A DNA stretch of 64,000 nt from Lachnospiraceae bacterium (GTDB lineage: Bacteria; Bacillota; Clostridia; Lachnospirales; Lachnospiraceae): assembly GCA_017482205.1 (NCBI GenBank), contig JAFUNK010000021.1:62001-126000 (forward strand), read 5' to 3'. Shown here piece by piece: positions 1 to 8,723 of the stretch. Both the position numbers and the translations under genes were made by a program. The stretch's first letter is position 1. The number at the start of each line of letters is the position of its first letter. The notes beneath the pieces were generated by a model. The model was given only the letters and a program-made list of their open reading frames with translations. It was not told where the DNA came from and made no database searches.

Positions 1-942
1 AAAAACTGCAGGTGATTTGCTGATTCTCTTATAGTCAAAGTCTGCAATCAGTTCTTCCAAAGTGAAGATTTCTCTGTTGTCTTCGGGACTCCAGCCAAGC
101 AATGCGATATAATTTACTATTGCTTCGGTCAAAAAGCCCTGCTCAATTAAATCTTCAAAAGAGGAATGTCCGCTTCTCTTGGAAAGTTTCTTGTGGTTTT
201 CATCGGTAATCAGAGGTAAATGTACATATACCGGCACTTCCCAGCCAAAAGCATCATAGAGTCTCACATACTTGGGTGAAGAAGACAAATATTCGTTACC
301 ACGTACCACATGGGTAATATTCATGGTATGGTCATCCACTACATTTGCAAAATTGTAGGTAGGATAACCGTCGGACTTAATCAAAATCATATCATCTAAT
401 TCAGAGTTATTTACGGTAATGTCTCCGTAAAGTTCATCATGGAAGGTGGTAGTTCCCTCGGTAGGATTGTTCTGGCGGATAACGAAAGGCTTTCCCTCAG
501 CCAGATTCTTTTCTACTTCTTCCTTGGATAAATGCAGGCAGTGCTTATCATAAATCATGATTTCCTTGCCTTCTACGATTTCGGTCTTTAAAGAAGCCAG
601 TCTCTCTTTATCGCAGAAGCAATAATATGCTTCTCCTTTTTCTACCAGTTCCTTTGCATATTTCATATAGATACCGGTCTTCATACGTTCACTCTGCACA
701 TAAGGGCCGAAACCACCATCTTTGTCAGGACCTTCATCATGAATCAGTCCTGTTTTTTCCATGGTTCGGTAAATAATCTCTGTAGCACCTTCTACAAAAC
801 GCTCCTGATCAGTATCCTCAATACGAAGCATAAAGTCTCCGCCTGCATGCTTCGCAATTAAAAACTCATATAAAGCAGAACGCAGATTACCTACGTGCAT
901 TTTTCCGGTAGGGCTGGGTGCGTATCTTGTTCTGATTTTCAT
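1..942 (-). CDS. gltX: glutamyl-tRNA synthetase, 3' end beyond window
   Basis: Charges tRNA-Glu (or tRNA-Glx) with glutamate in the cytoplasm. The first 314 codons are present, reading from the ATG at 940-942; the C-terminal anticodon-binding part lies outside the window. The class I signature is visible as [13 protein letters not shown] near the N-terminus (HIGH-type motif) and [10 protein letters not shown] around residue 245 (KMSKS-type). [10 protein letters not shown] and the Y-x-F-x-N-VVDDH segment are also typical of GluRS. A strong AGGAGG lies 8 nt before the start. It is a single housekeeping gene reading off the left edge. Seen directly: both motifs; the function follows from the family. 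Confidence 0.96.
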   Translation of the reverse strand, partial: MKIRTRYAPSPTGKMHVGNLRSALYEFLIAKHAGGDFMLRIEDTDQERFVEGATEIIYRTMEKTGLIHDEGPDKDGGFGPYVQSERMKTGIYMKYAKELVEKGEAYYCFCDKERLASLKTEIVEGKEIMIYDKHCLHLSKEEVEKNLAEGKPFVIRQNNPTEGTTTFHDELYGDITVNNSELDDMILIKSDGYPTYNFANVVDDHTMNITHVVRGNEYLSSSPKYVRLYDAFGWEVPVYVHLPLITDENHKKLSKRSGHSSFEDLIEQGFLTEAIVNYIALLGWSPEDNREIFTLEELIADFDYKRISKSPAVF

Positions 943-1044
943 TTGAAATTCCTCCTTGGGATATTCTATGTTTTCGCTATACATATCAAAACTTATGATA
1001 TTCTATTGTACGATTTTCAAAAGAAAATCGCAATATCTATTTCC

Positions 1045-2538
1045 CTATTGTTCGGGGATTTTTTTAATGGCATCGTTTTTAAACTTAGCTACTTCTTTCT
1101 GTGCCTGTGGAATTGCGATGTTCGTACCGGCACCGGCTACACAACCGCCGGGACATGCCATACCTTCTATCAGACAACCGTTTTTACGCCCTGCCTTTGC
1201 TAAAAGCAGCATCTTTTTACATTCGTCCAGTCCTTCTGCATGTTCAATGTGTACCGCAGTTCCGGGATAATAAGTCTTGATACATTCTTCGATGGCACTG
1301 GCTACACCGCCTGCCACACCATAACCACGTCCTAAAGCTGTAGCATCCATCATCTCATCCATTGCTTTGATTTCTTCTAAGAGAATGCCTTTTGCCTCAA
1401 ACATGCCGGTCAGCTCTTCAAAAGTAATTACAAAGTCTACGTCAGAACGCACCGTTCTACGGGATGCTTCCAGTTTTTTAGAGGCGCAGGGACCGATAAA
1501 TACAACACTGGCATCGGGATGTTCCTGTTTGATGATACGTGCTGTGGCTACCATAGGGGTCAGCTCGTTACTGATTTTATCAATGGTTTCGGGGAACAAA
1601 TTCTTTGCCATCACAGACCATGAAGGACAACAGGAAGTCAGTGCAAATGCCTGCTTCCCGCTTGCCACTTCTTTTACATAGTGCTCCGCTTCCGCAATAC
1701 AACCCTCGTCGGCACCGATTGCCGTTTCATATACATCTGCAAAGCCCAGTTCCTTAAGTGCTGTTTTAAACATATCCGGTGTTACCTTAGGTCCGAACTG
1801 TCCCACAAAAGCAGGCGCTACCTGTGCAATAATGGTTCTGCCGGACTGCATGGCACGAATGAGCTGGAAAATCTGGGATTTGTCAGCAATTGCACCGAAG
1901 GGACAACTTACCATACACTGTCCGCAGGATACGCAGGTTTCATTGTCAATCACAGCTCTGCCGTACTTGTCGCTCTTAATGGCATTTACACCACAGGCTG
2001 CTTTACAAGGTCTCTCCTTATGAGAAATAGCATCATAAGGACAAATAGCCTTACATTTTCCGCACTTAATACACTTTTCCTGATCTATGAAAGATTTACC
2101 GTTTACCATTGTCATGGCGCCCACCGGACACACCTCCCTACAAGGATGTGCCGTGCACCCCATGCAGGTATTGGTGACTTCATAATGGTTTTCCGGACAG
2201 GCGTTACATGCCGAAGGAATAACCTGCATCAATGGCGGCTCATAATATTTTTCATCAATATTACTCTCTTCAATACCCTCTGTCAGGTGTCCGGGACGCT
2301 CTCTGTTTTCAGGGCGTAAGGACATACCCATGGCAAGACGGATACGCTCTCTGATAATCGCCCTGTCACGATATACGGTATTTAGGCAGTCCATCTCATC
2401 AGAATCTACAATTGCATATGGCAAAGCCTCCATATCATCCTTTAAATTGGTAGATGTGTAAGCTAAATTCGCAACTTCCTTAAACACTCTTCTCCTGGTC
2501 TGTCTGACCGGTGTATCAATGCCTCGCATGCTGCTCAT
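1045..2538 (-). CDS. monomeric [FeFe] hydrogenase (group B-like)
   Basis: Reversible proton reduction/H2 oxidation enzyme with ferredoxin-type iron-sulfur clusters. The start at 2538 is preferred over an upstream ATG because GGAGG lies 7 nt ahead of it; this gives 497 residues. The N-terminal half has many cysteines in 4Fe-4S motifs (for example CIKCGKCKAICP and CVSCGQCMVSCP, roughly residues 155-215). The H-cluster motifs follow: TSCCPSW (about 301), GPCASKKLEA (about 350) and EGMACPGGCVAGAG (about 458). The variants TSCCPSW and GPCASKK suit the clostridial group B enzymes rather than bifurcating HydA. It stands alone, with no HydB/HydC partner beside it, so redox partner and direction are unknown. 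Confidence 0.9.
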   Translation of the reverse strand: MSSMRGIDTPVRQTRRRVFKEVANLAYTSTNLKDDMEALPYAIVDSDEMDCLNTVYRDRAIIRERIRLAMGMSLRPENRERPGHLTEGIEESNIDEKYYEPPLMQVIPSACNACPENHYEVTNTCMGCTAHPCREVCPVGAMTMVNGKSFIDQEKCIKCGKCKAICPYDAISHKERPCKAACGVNAIKSDKYGRAVIDNETCVSCGQCMVSCPFGAIADKSQIFQLIRAMQSGRTIIAQVAPAFVGQFGPKVTPDMFKTALKELGFADVYETAIGADEGCIAEAEHYVKEVASGKQAFALTSCCPSWSVMAKNLFPETIDKISNELTPMVATARIIKQEHPDASVVFIGPCASKKLEASRRTVRSDVDFVITFEELTGMFEAKGILLEEIKAMDEMMDATALGRGYGVAGGVASAIEECIKTYYPGTAVHIEHAEGLDECKKMLLLAKAGRKNGCLIEGMACPGGCVAGAGTNIAIPQAQKEVAKFKNDAIKKIPEQ

Positions 2539-2676
2539 ACGATTTCCTCCCAGTAAAACTTTATGTGTTTTTTTCAAAAAATAATATCATACTACTAATA
2601 AGTAAACCATAAACCCACATTGAAATCAAGTATATTGTTAAAAAAATATCATGCTGTAACAGCCCTATTACTAAAA

Positions 2677-2684
2677 CATATAAT
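2677..2684 (+). promoter_or_regulatory. possible SigE-like -10 of the cotJ operon
   Basis: CATATAAT lies 38 nt before cotJA, in the AT-rich gap after the divergently transcribed hydrogenase gene. It resembles the -10 of mother-cell SigE promoters (CATACA-T), which drive cotJ in Bacillus. I do not see a convincing -35, so this is weak. Confidence 0.25.
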
Positions 2685-2721
2685 AATATAAACAAACAAC
2701 AATTATTATGAAAGGAATTTT

Positions 2722-2892
2722 ATGCAGGACTATAATTTTGACGAACACTTTGACCGTTTTCCTGTTGCCATGGCGTATGTTCCCTGGCAGCATCTTTCCC
2801 AAATTTATGAAAATCTGGAAACTGCATACCGTACCGGTACTATCTTTCCGGAACTTGATAAACCTTTTGTGGGAAGGAGAGTTGTAAGATGA
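2722..2892 (+). CDS. cotJA: spore coat associated protein CotJA
   Basis: Small 56-residue protein, first gene of the cotJA-cotJB-cotJC operon. The CotJA hallmark is visible: P-x-AMAYVPWQ near residue 16 followed by a short helix (LSQIYENLETAYRTGTIFPEL) and a C-terminal DKPF. In Bacillus, CotJ proteins are made in the mother cell and deposited in the spore coat under SigE control. The start codon follows GAAAGGA, and the stop overlaps the next ATG (ATGA), so translation is coupled. The gene is intact although the third gene of the operon is interrupted. Confidence 0.88.
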   Translation: MQDYNFDEHFDRFPVAMAYVPWQHLSQIYENLETAYRTGTIFPELDKPFVGRRVVR

Positions 2893-3179
2893 ATAACACC
2901 TCTTGTGAACAGAACCGCATGTTAATGGATATTGGTATCATTGACTTTACTTTAGTAGAGTTAACTCTCTATTTGGATACCCATCCCCACGACAAGCAGG
3001 CAATGGAATACTTTAACCACTATGCCCGCATTAAACACCAGATGGTAAAAGATTTCTCAGCACGCTACTATCCGCTCACAAAAGATGCCTCTACCGAAAC
3101 CCGCGAGTGGAAATGGGCTCTTGCTCCCATGCCATGGGAAAATGCGGCAAATCCAGTTATGGAAGGAGGATGTAAATAA
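2889..3179 (+). CDS. cotJB: spore coat protein CotJB
   Basis: 96 residues, matching the CotJB family: an N-terminal helix (IDFTLVELTLYLDTHPHD), then AMEYFNHYARI and a C-terminal FPxxW-like tail (KWALAPMPWE). The role is in spore coat assembly together with CotJA and CotJC; the biochemical activity is not known. GGAAGGAGA precedes the start. Its stop TAA overlaps the cotJC ATG by one base, a typical tightly coupled operon. Intact. Confidence 0.9.
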   Translation: MNNTSCEQNRMLMDIGIIDFTLVELTLYLDTHPHDKQAMEYFNHYARIKHQMVKDFSARYYPLTKDASTETREWKWALAPMPWENAANPVMEGGCK

Positions 3180-3601
3180 TGTGGAGTTATGAAAAACGAT
3201 TACAGTTCCCGGTAAACATCAAAGAACCCAACGCAAAACTGGCACAGGTTATTATGTCCCAGTACGGTGGTCCTGATGGTGAATTAGCGGCCAGCCAAAG
3301 ATATCTTTCCCAGCGATATGCTACCCCCTATCGTGAAGTTGCAGGTATTCTTACCGATATCGGTACAGAAGAACTTGCCCATATGGAGATGGTATCTGCC
3401 ATTGTTTATCAGTTGACTAAAGACCTTTCCATGGAAGAAATCGAGGCCAGCGGTTTTGATAAATATTATGTGGACCATACTGTCGGTCTCTGGCCTCAGG
3501 CAGCCGGCGGCGTTCCCTTCAACGCTTGTGTTTTCCAGTCAAAGGGAGACGTTATTACGGATTTGTTTGAGGATATGGCGGCAGATGTGATACCTTTATA
3601 A
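3179..3601 (+). pseudogene. cotJC: cotJC 5' part, interrupted by the integrated element
   Basis: CotJC belongs to the manganese catalase family and sits in the spore coat. Host sequence runs to the GCAGA core at 3581-3585 (about 135 codons); the reading frame then enters the element, adds a few foreign residues and stops at 3599. This part carries the first set of metal-ligand motifs (DGELAASQRY and TEELAHME). The second set (REIVHFQ) is on the far side of the element at 31382-31616, so the piece alone cannot form the dimanganese site. Joining 3179-3585 to 31382-31616 gives exactly 214 codons with a stop, restoring MAAEQKARTTYDN at the junction. The start follows GGAAGGAGG. Confidence 0.93.
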
Positions 3602-3611
3602 AGACAACATA
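3572..3611. other. attL: host cotJC half, GCAGA core, left element arm
   Basis: Core GCAGA at 3581-3585 is shared with attR. Six bases further lies the left arm, 3592-3611, which is the exact inverted copy of the right arm at 31354-31373 (20 of 20 bases). In the reconstructed circle the two arms flank a 14-base spacer whose centre is the GA of GCAGA, so the predicted crossover dinucleotide is GA at 3584-3585. Confidence 0.88.
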
Positions 3612-3656
3612 AATACTATTTCATATTTCTAATAATTTATCATATTCTTCTACAAA

Positions 3657-5249
3657 TTAAAACCGCCAATGTATCACTACCGGTACCTTATATTCCCGGT
3701 AATGTCCTTCTCTTTTTCCTACTTCGATAAACTCTATTAACGTGTTTACTATATCATAATTCAATTCTCGGATATTGGCACATTGCTCCAATATTTCCCT
3801 TTTTGAAAGTTCTTCATCCTTTTGAGCCTGCAATAGCTCTATCTTTTGTTGTACTTCTTCCGCTCTCTTCTCACACTCTCTTTTATCTGCCTTAAAGCCA
3901 TCAGAAAGCATTGAAAACTCCTCCGGTGTAATCACACCTTGCACCCTATCCAAATAAAGCGTTTTAATCGTTTTATCTACGCCAGCAAGTTTATTCTTAT
4001 AGTTTTTTAATTCTTTCTTTAAAGTGGCTATTTTTTCTTTTTGCTCATCACGTAGTATCATCTGCTCCTCTGCAGCATCCATATCCAGATACTCTATTAC
4101 CATCTTCCTTAATTCCGTCAGAATTGTTTCCTCAAGTTCCTTTACGCTGATGAACCCTCCCACACAGACTGTTTTCTGCATCATATGTGTGCTGCATCTC
4201 AGATATTTTCTGCCATCTGCAAGTTTTTTTGACCTCATGGCGTAACCGCAATACATACACCTTGTTTTTCTTGCAAATAGTCCCACCTCTCCGTTCCATC
4301 CCGGTTTTGTCCGTTCTCCTCTGATATTTTGTACCTTATCCCATAATTCCTTTTCAATAATCGGAGCGTGCGTATACAATACACGAATCCACTCTTCCTT
4401 AGGACGAGGCTTATTTTGGTGAGTTTTATATGAAACACTTCCGTACTTTCCTTGTACCATATGTCCGATATATACTTCATTAGCTAAAATGTCTGTTATT
4501 ACATAATAGTGCCATAATGAAGACCGCATGTTCTTCGGTGCATTCTTCCTGATCCCCTTTAACAATTTATATGCTGTCGGATTCGGAACCCCCTCTTCGT
4601 TGAGTTTTCGTGCTATACTTGTCTTTCCCATGCCACCGGCGTACATTTCAAAAATCCAATGTACTACTGCTGCAGCTTCCGGATCAGGAATCAGATGCCC
4701 TTTTTTCTCCGGATCTTTTTGGTATCCATAGACAGCAAAAGCCCCAATGTGAAATCCCTTCTTTCTACGATCAGTAAGAACCCCTTTAATATTCTCTGAC
4801 AAATCCTCCAAATACCATTCGTTTACCAAACCGTTAATCTGTCGTGATTTTTTATTACCTTTATTCTCTGTATCTGCATTATCAACAAGTCCGATAAATC
4901 GGATGCCCCAGAGAGGAAACAAGTCATGCAAATATTTTTCAACCAGTTCCAATTCTCTGGTAAACCTGGATTGTGATTTACAAAGTACAATCTGGAATTT
5001 TTTAGACTCGGCATCTTGCAATAACTCATTAAACGCCGGGCGTGAACGGTCTGCTCCCGTATAATCATCATCCACATATACTTTATACACTTTCCATCCA
5101 TTTGCTTCTGCATAGGAAATAAGCATACTTTTTTGATTCTGTATGCTTACACTATCGTCTATCTCATGTTCTTTATTTCTGTCCTCCTGCGATAAGCGGC
5201 AATATATTGCACATTTAATTTCTACGCATTTCAGTTCACTAAATTGCAT
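3657..5249 (-). CDS. large serine recombinase (integrase of the element)
   Basis: 530 residues, the usual length for large serine integrases. The N-terminal resolvase domain (about residues 10-155) has AIYCRLSQEDR with nucleophile Ser20 and the QNQKSMLISYAEANGW and DDYTGADRSRPAFNEL segments. The recombinase domain follows (about 170-290, with GAFAVYGYQKDP and GMGKTSIARKLNEEGVPNP), then a zinc ribbon (CMYCG...CSTH...C) and a C-terminal coiled coil. Its 3' end lies about 45 bp from attL, the expected position for the enzyme that inserted the element. It likely catalyses attP x attB integration into cotJC and, with a directionality factor, excision. It is last in a parA-parB-small gene-recombinase run. 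Confidence 0.95.
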   Translation of the reverse strand: MQFSELKCVEIKCAIYCRLSQEDRNKEHEIDDSVSIQNQKSMLISYAEANGWKVYKVYVDDDYTGADRSRPAFNELLQDAESKKFQIVLCKSQSRFTRELELVEKYLHDLFPLWGIRFIGLVDNADTENKGNKKSRQINGLVNEWYLEDLSENIKGVLTDRRKKGFHIGAFAVYGYQKDPEKKGHLIPDPEAAAVVHWIFEMYAGGMGKTSIARKLNEEGVPNPTAYKLLKGIRKNAPKNMRSSLWHYYVITDILANEVYIGHMVQGKYGSVSYKTHQNKPRPKEEWIRVLYTHAPIIEKELWDKVQNIRGERTKPGWNGEVGLFARKTRCMYCGYAMRSKKLADGRKYLRCSTHMMQKTVCVGGFISVKELEETILTELRKMVIEYLDMDAAEEQMILRDEQKEKIATLKKELKNYKNKLAGVDKTIKTLYLDRVQGVITPEEFSMLSDGFKADKRECEKRAEEVQQKIELLQAQKDEELSKREILEQCANIRELNYDIVNTLIEFIEVGKREGHYREYKVPVVIHWRF

Positions 5250-5277
5250 TTCCTACCTGCTCTCTTATCAGATTTTT

Positions 5278-5409
5278 CTATTTTCCACTAATTTTCCGCG
5301 GTTGTCTAACCATTTGCTGTGCCGCAACAGTCGCCAGCCCTGCAAAAAGTCTGGTAAAATCCTCCCTACGCTGCTTTTTCTCTTCGCTCTTAAATACGTT
5401 CTGACACAT
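5278..5409 (-). CDS. small basic protein between ParB and integrase; candidate directionality factor
   Basis: 43 residues starting at the ATG at 5409, chosen because CGGAGG sits 8 nt upstream; an in-frame ATG at 5466 would overlap parB and lacks a well-spaced ribosome binding site. The protein is helical and basic, with KKQRREDFTRLFAGLA and a C-terminal RQPRKISGK. Small genes in this position occur in other clostridial elements of this type (some called TnpW), but I cannot assign it to that family with confidence. Its position next to the serine integrase makes a recombination directionality factor a fair guess, nothing more. Confidence 0.45.
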   Translation of the reverse strand: MCQNVFKSEEKKQRREDFTRLFAGLATVAAQQMVRQPRKISGK

Positions 5410-5435
5410 ACACTTTTCCTCCGTAAACTGTTTTT

Positions 5436-6350
5436 TTACAATGTATTCGTTCCCTGCTTCTGCCATTCTTCCAACAGCTTGTATATTATTTCTTCTATTT
5501 GTTTCCCTGTGTAGGTTTCCGGAAAGAACTTCCTGATTTCCCTGCCTTTCAAGGAAACCTTGCTCAAATCTTCCTTCTGTTCCATGAGAAGCTCCATGAC
5601 AATTGCTGTCAATTCTCCGGATTTGCTATATTCATGCAGTTTCTTTGCCTGTGCACCGTTAGGCATACATTTCCTGCTTTGTATGATATGTAATAGCATT
5701 CGCTGCTCTTTCTCTTTCAAGAAAGACAAATCATACCCTACCGTCTCCGGTAACGCATTTTGGTCCACCATTTCCAGCAGTTCCGGGATAAGGTAAGTAA
5801 GTCTGATATACCGCTGTATAGTATTCCGGCTCTTTCCGAACTCATTGGCCAGAACCGTATCGTTGCGGGTACCGCTCTCTGATACACCCATTCTTTTCAA
5901 TGCTTCGTACTTCATGCGATATGCCCACGCACGTTCTGAGGGTAATAAGTCTTCACGCTGGATATTGGAATCCACCATAATAACCGTAGCTTCATCATCA
6001 GATAAATTCTTTACAATCACCGGCATATCCGAAAGCCCGGCAAGCTGCGATGCTCTGCATCTGCGGTGTCCCGCTACAATTTCATAGGTTCCCGGTGCAT
6101 CTGCATCCGGGCGTACAATGCCCGGCATTAAGACTCCATACTTTTCAATGCTCTCTACGGTTTCTGCCATTTTGGCATCATCCAGCACCCGGAACGGATG
6201 CCCTTTAAATTTATGCATTACCGATAAAGGCAACCGTACAACCTTATCCTCTCCCACGCTTTCCACCGGAGCTGTTACCGGTAACGTGCCGACTCCTAAC
6301 AATTCATCCAGTGAAGGCATATGAATTTTTGATGCACTATTGCTTTTCAC
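5436..6350 (-). CDS. ParB/Spo0J-like partition protein
   Basis: 304 residues with the ParB N-terminal domain: FRVLDDAKMAETVESIEKYG, then EIVAGHRRCRASQLAG (box II-type arginine patch, about residues 110-125), followed by an HTH region (NEFGKSRNTIQRYIRLTYL). It would bind parS-like sites and work with the neighbouring ParA to keep an excised or replicating form of the element in daughter cells. The start is a GTG that overlaps the end of parA (14 bp), indicating coupled translation. No obvious parS 16-mer was located by eye. Confidence 0.92.
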   Translation of the reverse strand: MKSNSASKIHMPSLDELLGVGTLPVTAPVESVGEDKVVRLPLSVMHKFKGHPFRVLDDAKMAETVESIEKYGVLMPGIVRPDADAPGTYEIVAGHRRCRASQLAGLSDMPVIVKNLSDDEATVIMVDSNIQREDLLPSERAWAYRMKYEALKRMGVSESGTRNDTVLANEFGKSRNTIQRYIRLTYLIPELLEMVDQNALPETVGYDLSFLKEKEQRMLLHIIQSRKCMPNGAQAKKLHEYSKSGELTAIVMELLMEQKEDLSKVSLKGREIRKFFPETYTGKQIEEIIYKLLEEWQKQGTNTL

Positions 6351-7122
6351 TCTCTAAAACCCCCTTAACCAGGCTCTCATAAGCCTTTGCTGCTTTCCCT
6401 TCTGCATCATGTAAATAAATACTCTTTCCCTCAGCTGCAGTCTCCGCCATACGTACAGACTGCGGAATGCTCTCATATATTTTTAAAGGACCTCCATAAG
6501 CCTCTGTAAGCAGATTTACCACGTCCTTTGCATAATTGGTTCTGCAGTCTACCATGTTGGGAACAACACCCTCTATTGCCAGATTAGGGTTCATGTTCTT
6601 GCGTACCTTTCCAATGGTCCTTAAAAGCTGCTGTAAGCCCCGTATAGAGGGTTTTTCCGCCTTAACCGGGATAATTACGCTGTCCGCTGCTGCAAGCACG
6701 TTTACAGTCAAAATACCAAGAGAAGGCATGCAGTCAATAAGTATGTAGTCATAAAGCGGCTTAATCCGCTCCAGATAATTTTTCAACACCAGTTCCCGAC
6801 ACATCACATTTACCAGGGTTACTTCCAGTCCGGACAATTCGATGTTACTGGGAAGAACGTCCACGCCTTCAGGATGGGTAAGAATACCATATGAAATATC
6901 TGTCTGCACATCATTGATACTGTTCATCAGCACCTTTGCCACCGTTATTTCCATCTGATCTGGCTCCGGGAATCCCAGACAGTCAGTAAGACTTCCCTGC
7001 GGGTCAAAATCAATCATTAAGACCTTTTTTCCGGCACGTGCCAGACCGATACCCAAATTCATTGTTATAGTGGTCTTTCCGACCCCACCCTTTTGATTTA
7101 CACTTGCAATAACTCTTGCCAT
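6337..7122 (-). CDS. ParA-family ATPase
   Basis: 261 residues from the ATG at 7122, which follows GGAGGG at 6 nt; an in-frame ATG 20 codons upstream lies inside the previous gene and has no good ribosome binding site. The deviant Walker A motif VNQKGGVGKTTITMNLG is at residues 8-24, the Walker B-type DFDPQGSLTDCLG near 40 and LIDCMPSLG near 130. This is the chromosome/plasmid partition type (Soj-like). It overlaps the ydjM-like gene by 25 bp and parB by 14 bp, so it is part of one transcript running to the integrase. Confidence 0.94.
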   Translation of the reverse strand: MARVIASVNQKGGVGKTTITMNLGIGLARAGKKVLMIDFDPQGSLTDCLGFPEPDQMEITVAKVLMNSINDVQTDISYGILTHPEGVDVLPSNIELSGLEVTLVNVMCRELVLKNYLERIKPLYDYILIDCMPSLGILTVNVLAAADSVIIPVKAEKPSIRGLQQLLRTIGKVRKNMNPNLAIEGVVPNMVDCRTNYAKDVVNLLTEAYGGPLKIYESIPQSVRMAETAAEGKSIYLHDAEGKAAKAYESLVKGVLESEKQ

Positions 7123-7682
7123 GCTATGCCCTCCATTCCAAAGTATAAAAATATGACTATTAAAAAGCCTCTGAATATCCATTCCAGCAATCCGCCGGTT
7201 TTGATTTTTGCTATCACAATTCTTTTCGTTGTAAAAGGCATAAACAGCGGTGCCCCGCCTGCCAGCATATCAAAAAGAATGTGGCTAAGTATCCCTGCAG
7301 CAATGCCTACTGCTCCATATATCCCTGCGTTCAGGTATCCCGATGCACGTCCCAAAAGGATAACCGGCACCGGCAACAAACATACCGCCATGAACGAATG
7401 GGTAATCCCTCTGTGCCCTATCATGCTGTTTATGTACCCTGTCTGCTTTCGCGGAAGCAGTTTTGAAAACAGGCGTATTATTCCCTGCCCCAGCGTTATA
7501 AAAAAGCTGGTAAGCTGCCATCTGCGGCTTATACTGCTATGGGGATTATCAATATCCGGCAAAAGACTTCCCAGAATAGCTCCGGCTACTACAATACCGG
7601 TTTCATACAAGTCCGCCTGCAACAGACCTGCCATTGCCACCCCTGCTGCCAGTCCGCCCAGTCTATGAGTCGCTGCCATCAT
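7098..7682 (-). CDS. YdjM-like membrane-bound metal-dependent hydrolase
   Basis: 194 residues with several hydrophobic helices. Typical of the YdjM family: an N-terminal THRLGG, SLLPDIDNPHS at about residue 40, HRGITHS at about 90 and HILFDMLAGG at about 140; these His/Asp clusters are the proposed metal site. The family is widespread in phages and ICEs, sometimes under LexA control, with no settled function. It overlaps both neighbours (parA and the small zinc-binding-type gene), suggesting one operon. Confidence 0.82.
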   Translation of the reverse strand: MMAATHRLGGLAAGVAMAGLLQADLYETGIVVAGAILGSLLPDIDNPHSSISRRWQLTSFFITLGQGIIRLFSKLLPRKQTGYINSMIGHRGITHSFMAVCLLPVPVILLGRASGYLNAGIYGAVGIAAGILSHILFDMLAGGAPLFMPFTTKRIVIAKIKTGGLLEWIFRGFLIVIFLYFGMEGIAWQELLQV

Positions 7683-7872
7683 CGACTTTCACTCCTTCCG
7701 TTTTAAAGCAGTGATATGAGCATATATATTCTATTTTCCCTGCCTTTTTCCGCTTGTATACCCATTGTGTCTTCCCGCCGCCTTTTGACTGAAACGGCAC
7801 CAGAAAAAGTTTCTGACAAACCGGGCATATGTAGCTTTTGCTGACCCCACCAAAACGTGCATATGTCTTCAT
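7663..7872 (-). CDS. small protein with two Cys pairs
   Basis: 69 residues. Two cysteine clusters, ICPVCQKLF near residue 16 and ICSYHCFK near 51, suggest a zinc-ribbon fold; the centre is basic and aromatic. It overlaps the ydjM-like gene by 20 bp and follows AAGGCGG at the right distance. It could bind DNA or a partner protein in the partition/maintenance operon. I do not recognise a family. Confidence 0.6.
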   Translation of the reverse strand: MKTYARFGGVSKSYICPVCQKLFLVPFQSKGGGKTQWVYKRKKAGKIEYICSYHCFKTEGVKVDDGSDS

Positions 7873-7885
7873 CTTTTACCGCCTT

Positions 7886-8368
7886 TTATTCATATAAAAT
7901 GTTATATAGCCCCATGATGCGGGCTTTCATTCCCTCAATCATTGTTCTGGCTTTTTCCGGATTTCTCATGGTGGAAGTCGTTTGTACAAGCTGTATCATT
8001 TTTAACTGTCCTATCTGCCTGCATATATCCTCTTTTATCTGGGCTTCTGTCATGTCTTCTTCAATATGACTGTTCTGCCACAGGGCCTCCAGTTCTTCAT
8101 TGGTAAATGACTGCTCCAGAACGATCCGATAATCTTCAAAGCCATTACAGTCATTCAGATAATGTTTCCACGAAGGATATTCCGGTGCGAAATATCCGGT
8201 GTGTAGGTCTGTCACATCCTGCACGATTTCCGCATAAGTCGCCGCCTCTATTACCTTTCTGATTTCCGACAGAATTTTGGCAGCCGCCTCTTTGTCCTCG
8301 GTATCTGTTTTGATTTCTCCGGTACTTACTTTTACCAGCAGTTCATCCAGTAGTGATAATTTGTCCAT
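7886..8368 (-). CDS. hypothetical acidic helical protein
   Basis: 160 residues, mostly helical and acidic, with no motif I recognise. It starts with a clear AAGGGGG ribosome binding site 7 nt ahead of the ATG and is first in the run leading to the zinc-binding-type, YdjM-like, ParA, ParB and integrase genes. It may simply be the leading gene of the maintenance operon. The antisense promoter of the neighbouring peptide locus reads away from it. Confidence 0.55.
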   Translation of the reverse strand: MDKLSLLDELLVKVSTGEIKTDTEDKEAAAKILSEIRKVIEAATYAEIVQDVTDLHTGYFAPEYPSWKHYLNDCNGFEDYRIVLEQSFTNEELEALWQNSHIEEDMTEAQIKEDICRQIGQLKMIQLVQTTSTMRNPEKARTMIEGMKARIMGLYNILYE

Positions 8369-8425
8369 GGTAGTTCCCCCTTTTTGTTTCTCTTCATGTT
8401 TAATAATGGATATTTAAAATGGATA

Positions 8426-8454
8426 TTGTAAATGTGATTTAGATATGCTATATT
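8426..8454 (+). promoter_or_regulatory. promoter of antisense RNA, peptide locus 1
   Basis: TTGTAA, 17-base spacer, TATATT. It faces the promoter of the peptide gene and shares with it a similar sequence around and after the -10. Confidence 0.7.
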
Positions 8455-8460
8455 GAAAAT

Positions 8461-8558
8461 ACAAGAGGGAAACCCGAAGCGGCTTACCGAAATAATAACA
8501 TTAGCGTGTTACAAAATAACAGCCGTCACTATTGCAGTAGTGGCGGCTAATTTCTTTT
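8461..8558 (+). ncRNA. putative antisense RNA antitoxin, locus 1
   Basis: A roughly 95-nt transcript is predicted from the promoter at 8426-8454 to the hairpin at 8521-8548 with its trailing T-rich stretch. It converges with the mRNA of the 30-residue membrane peptide and overlaps its 3' end through the shared hairpin. Its 5' region resembles the 5' region of the peptide mRNA, so the two RNAs carry alike rather than complementary 5' ends; pairing would start at the terminator stem. The layout resembles type I toxin-antitoxin loci of Gram-positive bacteria. Expression is not shown. Confidence 0.5.
8521..8548. terminator. bidirectional terminator, peptide locus 1
   Basis: AGCCGTCACTA/TAGTGGCGGCT hairpin with T-rich sequence on the plus-strand side and TTATTTTG on the minus side; it begins right after the stop of the small peptide gene. 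Confidence 0.7.
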
Positions 8559-8639
8559 GTCCTTGAAAATCTTATAACAAAGACTAACAAGAGCAACAAT
8601 GAAGATACCTATTTGGATTAAATCCGCATATGTAACCAT
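8547..8639 (-). CDS. 30-residue membrane peptide, holin-like type I toxin candidate
   Basis: Starts MVTYADLIQIG, continues as one hydrophobic helix (IFIVALVSLCYKI) and ends with basic residues KDKRN. This is the build of the small holin-like/TxpA-type toxins of Firmicutes: about 30 residues, one membrane helix, charged C-terminus. AAAGGAGGGTTG precedes the ATG. A near-perfect SigA promoter is at 8724-8752, and a GGAGGGTT...AACCCTCC hairpin in the leader, partly alike to the ribosome binding site, could fold over translation. Membrane action is inferred from composition. Confidence 0.62.
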   Translation of the reverse strand: MVTYADLIQIGIFIVALVSLCYKIFKDKRN

Positions 8640-8723
8640 TGGCAACCCTCCTTTCTTTCGTCCGGAGGGTTGTAGAACCCTCCGAAGAAGGTAAGCCGCC
8701 TCGCTTTTGGTTTCCCTGCCGAC

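Noticed and set aside
1045..2577. Longer start for the [FeFe] hydrogenase at 2577
   Set aside because: The 13 extra codons include the ribosome binding site of the ATG at 2538 and have none ahead of them.
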